Source: Bolinopsis microptera
Taxonomy: Eukaryota; Ctenophora; Tentaculata; Lobata; Bolinopsidae
Assembly (NCBI RefSeq): GCF_026151205.1
Contig: NC_087079.1
Location: 4,793,230-4,857,229 of the forward strand
Direction: 5' to 3'
DNA length: 64,000 nt
Shown here: one piece after another, positions 57,909 to 64,000 of the stretch
Layout: each line of letters begins with the position of its first letter
Position numbering within the stretch: the first letter of the stretch is position 1
Notes under the pieces: generated by a model
The model's database searches: none
The model's input: only the letters and a program-made list of their open reading frames with translations
What the model was told of the DNA's origin: nothing
Translations under genes and position numbers: made by a program

Positions 57909-60765
57909 CCCCCTAAACCTAATAACTACCCGAGTCCTGCCAGATGAGCAAGCAATGAGCGCCAGCGGTAATGAAGCTAATTTGTGGAACTGGTTGTAGG
58001 TTGCAAGAGTTGACATTCGAATGGTCAGCATGTTATGTAAGCTGTCGTCTGTAATGCCTGTATAACTATAATGGCGGACGCGATATAAAGTAACAACTTG
58101 ATCATGTGGTTTTTATCAATACTTTTAAAGACAGTTGGACCGCGTTTCCAGCACGTATCCTCTTATTAAGAGGAAACCAGTTGGAGACACCTTAATAGAG
58201 TTTTGATGGAAGGTTTTCACAGCACTCATAAGCAAAGCACTGATAAGGTAGGCAAAGAATCTGCATGTGATACTTTAGTACTAATTTCTTGTGGTCCACC
58301 CAGTTCCAGCCTAATTCCAGTCTACTAGTTTCAATATAGTTCCATCCTCTGTAATTGCATACGTGAAGCAGATAGATATCATAATTTTGTTTTTTAACTC
58401 GCCTGCAATCATATTTTTATATTATTAATTATTATATTATACGTTTAGCGTGTACGATTGTTTGGATCATAATAATTATAGTTCCTCATTAAAAGTTTTT
58501 CTATCAGTTATGACCAATATTATATGGGGGACCAAATAGCCTATATTATTAGAGTTTAAGAGAATAAATCAAGTCAATATCAAACTCAAAGTCAGCGAAA
58601 GCTCATCATAATATTTTTCATTAACGTACGCATATCAATGATGATCTTCTATAGCGGCTCATTCAGTTCATAGTTATTTGTAGATAAAAGTGTCAAGCGA
58701 TATAGCACGATATCTCGTGTCTTGAAGCTTATCAAATCAACATTGATCAAGTAAATTCGATTCTCGGGCACTGGTCTGATTAGTTTCTCTTTCAGACAAT
58801 ACTTTACTTCAAATCAGCTAGATATCATCCCAGGCAACTGCGGTTGTTATTGTAAACGTCCAATTTATTACAGATAAATATTGGTCCACGCGAGGTTGTT
58901 TGATGCGATAAATATTTGTATGGCCTCGCTGATCGTTGCAGTTGATCTATGGTCTATTAGAGGCATACAAAAAGCCACGTCGAAGAACGGTGTTTATACT
59001 TTATACTTTCATAAGCTCCACCAACGACGTTTCAGTATTTTTAGTTAATTAATAGTTGTGGGTTTGCGACTTTTGTTAGGTTAAATGTTGGGGACTGGAA
59101 AGTTGTATTGTTACTAAAACCGGTATACGTACCATAGTTCGACACACACTGAAGTTCGACAAGACTGTTGAGACGTTTAACTGTTTAAGACTTGGAGTGA
59201 GGCATAGATCTGATTTTTTAATACTTGAGATATTTTTGTTACTTCGACAGAAAGTTTGGGGAGAGTTGCAGTTGTCATTGTCTAGCCAGTTCGTAATTTC
59301 TATTTATAAGTGTGTGTGTACTATCTTCAGAGATAACTAAAACAGAGTTCTTTCATTCTCGGGATATAATAGTCTAGATTCATGTCACATCTAACCAGCA
59401 ATGCTGTTAAATACGTAGCGTTTCAAGCAAACGTATGCATACGCAAAGGTTTATTTCTCACCTAGAGCCTCTCAGCCACTCCATTTTCCACGAATTCAAG
59501 GTTTATACTTTTATACTGAATTTTTGCCTAATAGTAATATCCTTTACGTATATGGGCCCTAACCCCGAATGGATTGTTCTTAAAAGCTACAATCACAATT
59601 TTCTAGAGAAAGTTATAAAATTAGCTCAATCATCTTTATGCTTTTATAGAGCTTTGTGATTCGCAGCTCTGAAATTCAATCATCTGTAGTTCTATACTTA
59701 GCATTTAATTCATTATCCTCAAATAGATAAATCTAAAAATAAGTGAGCCTGAAATAGAAACTCAATATACCCAAAAGCGTATTTGGCACTTATCGTTTGA
59801 TCAGAAGATTATAAGAAATGGCAACCAATCCAATAAAACTATGAGTATGTTCAATCATTGCCTAGCTGTAAAAGTGATTTAATTAGACTCGTAAATTAAG
59901 GAGTAAGCTATGAAGTTATGGCATAATATCCTGATAGTGATTATTTTGACAGGAAATTAAGCTTGCCGTGTTGTTTGGTTACAAAAATTGGCATCCGCAT
60001 CCCTAATTTTTTCGTTCAATCTTACAATGGTAATTTCTAATAGTGTACCTTCGTCAATAACATTTAAAAGCCAAAATATTTATCGCAAACAAATTAAATT
60101 GCGTGCACGGATTTACCGTGTCAAATAATTTTACTAATTATCATAATATTACTGATATTAGAGCAGCAGTGGTTGAGTCTTTTCTTTTTTTAAATATTAT
60201 GATAAACCAGCCAATTTTATGTCTATATTCTAATCTGGAAGAAATTAGAACTTATGAGTGAAACTAATGTTATTTTTCATAAAACTGATGTGTTTTTCAT
60301 TTTGCACACATGTTTATTGTTTGCTTCCTATTTTACTTTTTGAATTGACTTAAATTAGAAAATATTCGATTTCGGAAGCAAGAAATTCTGAGAAATCGAT
60401 AAATTTATCTTGTTAACTTCACATGCACCTGATGAACACTCCAGAACAGTCAATCAAATGATTAACTTTGACTTTCTACCCGTTTACTGTAACGTATCAG
60501 GCCGAATAAGCATCGACTCGGGTAAATCATGTCATAAGTGTTAAAAATAAGATCGATTATAAATTATACGGCGTTGTCTCTTGTCGCTCGTATATCCCGC
60601 TACCATGCCGTTCTAGCCGTGCCAAAACGCAACTAATTTGTATCAAGTTTCAAAGCACATGGTGCACCTTTTTGGTAAGAGTCCTATAAAGCTACAACTG
60701 TAAACTGTGTTTTTTATTAACTACTTTTAAAATATGGTCATTTCTTCTGACCATCCCAATATCAC
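57909..60765. other. Intergenic stretch
   Basis: AT-rich and without a recognised gene or terminus. ACCATAGTTCGACACACACTGAAGTTCGACA near 59132 (two half-sites) resembles the motif scattered at 14868-15194. Confidence 0.45.
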
Positions 60766-60816
60766 TACAACCTCTAAACAACCTCTAGACAACCTCTAGA
60801 CAACCTCTAGACAGTG
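60766..60816. repeat. Short 11-bp tandem repeat
   Basis: Four copies of ACAACCTCTAG with an A/G variant. Confidence 0.8.
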
Positions 60817-61417
60817 ACCAGGTAAGGTTATTATTTTGCTCGTATTATATCACGTGTTATTCCACTTACCATGATCTATTATCATATCGTTACAATCGTA
60901 TTATGACTTTATGAGATGGTACGTGCTTTTGCTGTTTACGTGTCCGTCATTATTGCTTATAGTTATATAACGAGTCGTTGTATTAAAATAATAATTTAAC
61001 TGTAGCTGTGATGTGATCATTTGTGCTCACGTCGTCTTTGTGATAATGAAATTTATTGAGAATCTTTGCGTTACACATGATCCTAAAGGCTACTTTAGGT
61101 TTAACAGTACTCAGCTCAGTTATGCTTGTGTATTATGAACGAAACTTAATTTTAATTTATTATCACAATACGGTTAAAATATTAATATTTCCTTTCCTAG
61201 CTAAATGGCCACTTGATATTAAAATTTTCCTTGTTAAACTGAGAATAAAATAGCCACTTCATGTTACAATTTTATTTGTATACTCCGCAGGCGTTTTCTG
61301 CGCACATCGACGCGCAAAATTATTTAGTGTTATCAATATGCGCCCACGCACACAGCAAAAACTTTAAATAGCTATTACTTAACGATTATAACGAGTTAGT
61401 CGAAGAACAATAAAATC

Positions 61418-61685
61418 ATGGCCTTATCCAAAAAGCCTGAACAGCTTCGTCGAATCCCACGTCGAATTCCATTGAAACATATCAAGGTGAAATCAGTGTT
61501 AGGGTTAAGGGTATAACTATAACTTTATGATTCAGATTGTTGGTGAAAATGGAGGATTAGGGTTAGGATCATTACGGTATTTTGGTATAATTCCACGAAG
61601 CTATGTCAAGCTTCTTGGACAGTGCCAAATTCCGCGTGGATCAATTGTCGATACTTTTATAATATACCTGAGCTCTGGTTTATAA
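61418..61685 (+). CDS. Possible small two-exon gene (weak)
   Basis: ATG at 61418 opens MALSKKPEQLRRIPRRIPLK, ending at a GTGA donor (61487). A TTCAG acceptor at 61531-61535 leads in the same phase to IVGENGGLGLGSLRYFGIIP and a stop at 61683-61685. The 49-bp intron would contain TTAGGG-like repeats. The joint is phase 0 on both sides and the composition is protein-like (basic N-terminus), but I recognise no family and the intron is very short. It could equally be chance. Confidence 0.2.
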
Positions 61686-61892
61686 CAAATAACGATTAAG
61701 ACAGTGGAAACTGAAAAATATTTGTATGAATTCTAGTTATTTTTCTACAAATAAACTAAGTACTATTGCCAATATTTCAATATATTGTAATATCGGCAAT
61801 TTGGTAGCTTGTAGACGAACAATTAACGGGCACTTAGTGCACGGTTGACGCACGGTAAGTAGTACAGTCTACATGCAGCATTCTGTTGACAC

Positions 61893-63289
61893 AAACACAC
61901 CCCTTACTGCTGCTATCCTACTTGTGAAACAAGCGCGTCACGCAGTACGCGTAGGCACATGGCTATGTGAACCTTACTGCAGCAGACACACCCCTTACTG
62001 CAGCAGACACACCCCTTACTGCAGCAGACACACCCCTTACTGCAGCAGACACACCCCTTACTGCTGCAGACACCCCTTACTGCAGCAGACACACCCCTTA
62101 CTGCAGCAGACACACCCCTTACTGCAGCAGACACACCCCTTACTGCAGCAGACACACCCCTTACTGCAGCAGACACACCCCTTACTGCAGCAGACACACC
62201 CCTTACTGCAGCAGACACACCCCTTACTGCAGCAGACACACCCCTTACTGCTGCAGACACACCCCTTACTGCAGCAGACACATCCCTTACTGCAGCAGAC
62301 ACACCCCTTACTGCAGCAGACACACCCCTTACTGCAGCAGACACACCCCTTACTGCAGCAGACACACCCCTTACTGCAGCAGACACACCCCTTACTGCAG
62401 CAGACACACCCCTTACTGCAGCAGACACACCCCTTACTGCAGCAGACACACCCCTTACTGCAGCAGACACACCCCTTACTGCAGCAGACACACCCCTTAC
62501 TGCAGCAGACACACCCCTTACTGCAGCAGACACACCCCTTACTGCAGCAGACACACCCCTTACTGCAGCAGACACCCCCCCTTACTGCAGCAGACACACC
62601 CCTTACTGCAGCAGACACACCCCTTACTGCAGCAGACACACCCCTTACTGCAGCAGACACACCCCTTACTGCAGCAGACACACCCCTTACTGCAGCAGAC
62701 ACACCCCTTACTGCAGCAGACACACCCCTTACTGCAGCAGACACACCCCTTACTGCAGCAGACACACCCCTTACTGCAGCAGACACACCCCTTACTGCAG
62801 CAGACACACCCCTTACTGCAGCAGACACACCCCTTACTGCAGCAGACACACCCCTTACTGCAGCAGACACACCCCTTACTGCAGCAGACACACCCCTTAC
62901 TGCTGCAGACACCCCCCTACTGCAGCAGACACACCCCTTACTGCAGCAGACACACCCCTTACTGCAGCAGACACACCCCTTACTGCAGCAGACACACCCC
63001 TTACTGCAGCAGACACACCCCTTACTGCAGCAGACACACCCCTTACTGCAGCAGACACACCCCTTACTGCAGCAGACACACCCCTTACTGCAGCAGACAC
63101 ACCCCTTACTGCTGCAGACACCCCCCTACTGCAGCAGACACACCCCTTACTGCAGCAGACACACCCCTTACTGCAGCAGACACACCCCTTACTACTGCAG
63201 ACACACCCCTTACTGCAGCAGACACACCCCTTACTGCAGCAGACACACCCCTTACTGCAGCAGACACACCCCTTACTACTGCAGACAGT
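61893..63289. repeat. 21-bp minisatellite
   Basis: About 63 copies of ACCCCTTACTGCAGCAGACAC, mostly perfect; one isolated founder-like copy lies at 61893-61913. CTGCTG and TACTACTG variants and a few indels shift the frame. As 21 is divisible by 3, all frames are long and open (HPLLQQT, TPYCSRH, TPLTAAD on plus; GVSAAVR, CVCCSKG on minus). CTGCAG is present in nearly every unit. Confidence 0.95.
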
Positions 63290-63813
63290 GACTTGCCTCC
63301 TCTTTCATTTCCTCTTTAAAAACAATATTACAAATCAGACTGAAGCCTGCTAAACGGTTTTAATTAATATTTAAATTGCCATTATACTATAGAGACCGGG
63401 TTCAACCATTTTTAACATTTTAAGTAATGTTACAGTTTTCCAAATATCAGTCATGCAAGTTTATATTTCATTCAAATTAAAGATTTATATGAATTCATTA
63501 TTACAACTTTTAAAGGAAAATGCCCAATTTTTTAATTTGGATTTTTTGGGGACAGGCTGCAAAGTTCCGAGCAATGTAAAGGAAATTGAATGTACAGTAA
63601 TTATATAAATTGTGAGATATTTGGAATCCTACGCACCTAATAAAAATAAAAAGGTAGTACCCTGATAATAACGAAGTGCACACTGTCATGTCGACTATTC
63701 GAAATATGCGGAGGTATCTTAAAAATCCGCTAAAGCTTAGTAATTATGCAGGTGAAGACAAATCACATCGCTGTCTACGCATTATGACTTAGAACATAAG
63801 TTAACTCATATAG
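63290..63813. other. Intergenic stretch
   Basis: AT-rich. No gene or repeat seen. Confidence 0.45.
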
Positions 63814-64000
63814 CGTAACAACAAAAACCACCGTGAGAGAAAACCGAGCCAAAGTGAGCGGCTACAGAACGGCAGCAGAGGCAATCAACGCACCAACTCA
63901 CCCACTGGTGGGGGACAAGACGGGTCTCAAAATGGTAGCCGCATGACAACTGTCCAGAACGAACAAGCTCAAGAAGAGCGCCTAGACAATTCTCTAAATG
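63814..64000 (+). CDS. Partial open frame at right edge, unidentified
   Basis: After a TAG at 63811-63813 the frame stays open to the window end with a hydrophilic Gly/Gln/Asn/Ser-rich protein (RGNQRTNSPTGGGQDGSQNG). The first ATG is at 63943. Composition is sharply more GC-rich than the region before it, suggesting the start of a gene or retroelement ORF1 continuing beyond the window. No domain is visible. Confidence 0.3.

Noticed and set aside
61873-63319. 472- and 450-codon frames on plus and 220-284-codon frames on minus
   Set aside because: Created by the 21-bp repeat being divisible by 3. No non-repetitive domain and no codon bias distinct from the repeat.

Overview
This is eukaryotic DNA, most likely from a marine invertebrate animal, possibly a cnidarian or other early-branching metazoan. 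The evidence is short introns, TTAGGG-like repeats, AATAAA signals and the range of transposable elements. The exact taxon cannot be read from the window. Almost everything recognisable is mobile or tandem-repeat DNA. I found no confident host gene.

Layout. 1-13601: a minus-strand CR1-type LINE (LINE-A) is split by a 9,007-bp element (327-9333). That element has two 3,641-bp arms in inverted orientation around a 1,725-bp centre and is flanked by a 6-bp AACGAC duplication. Each arm carries a C2H2 zinc-finger gene behind a TATA box. The centre carries a zinc-ribbon/OB-fold-like protein and a putative secreted or membrane protein. 15195-15366: 17-bp repeats. 15637-19598: an L2/CR1-type LINE (LINE-C) ending in a pentanucleotide tail, with a nested pogo-like element (16054-16998). 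20109-29033: a DNA transposon with 361-bp terminal inverted repeats. It encodes one very large multi-exon protein with zinc knuckles, a nuclease-like acidic core and a C-terminal CXC domain. A hAT element has inserted into its left repeat and a LINE fragment (LINE-D) into its gene. 29137-31045: 11-bp minisatellites, a hairpin and a MITE. 32060-32640: a decayed unidentified coding region. 35803-36094: a Harbinger-type MITE. 36096-40147: a fold-back element with inverted 11-bp satellite arms. 43766-57908: a 48/56-bp satellite split by a CR1-type LINE (LINE-B) with an apparently intact ORF2. 61893-63289: a 21-bp minisatellite.

Two points stand out. First, the ORF1 of both LINE-A and LINE-B fuses an AlkB-type 2OG-Fe(II) dioxygenase to an SGNH esterase. 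Esterase and PHD modules are known in CR1-like LINEs, but I do not know the dioxygenase as a standard LINE module. Second, the near-perfect palindromic element combines a 6-bp duplication and AG...CT ends with virus-like cargo. This recalls Polinton/Maverick elements, but no integrase or polymerase is visible.

The nesting gives a relative chronology: pogo into LINE-C; hAT and LINE-D into the CXC transposon; the palindrome into LINE-A; LINE-B into the satellite. Many reading frames here begin at GTG or TTG or run through repeats. I chose ATG starts where I call a gene and left repeat-driven frames out.
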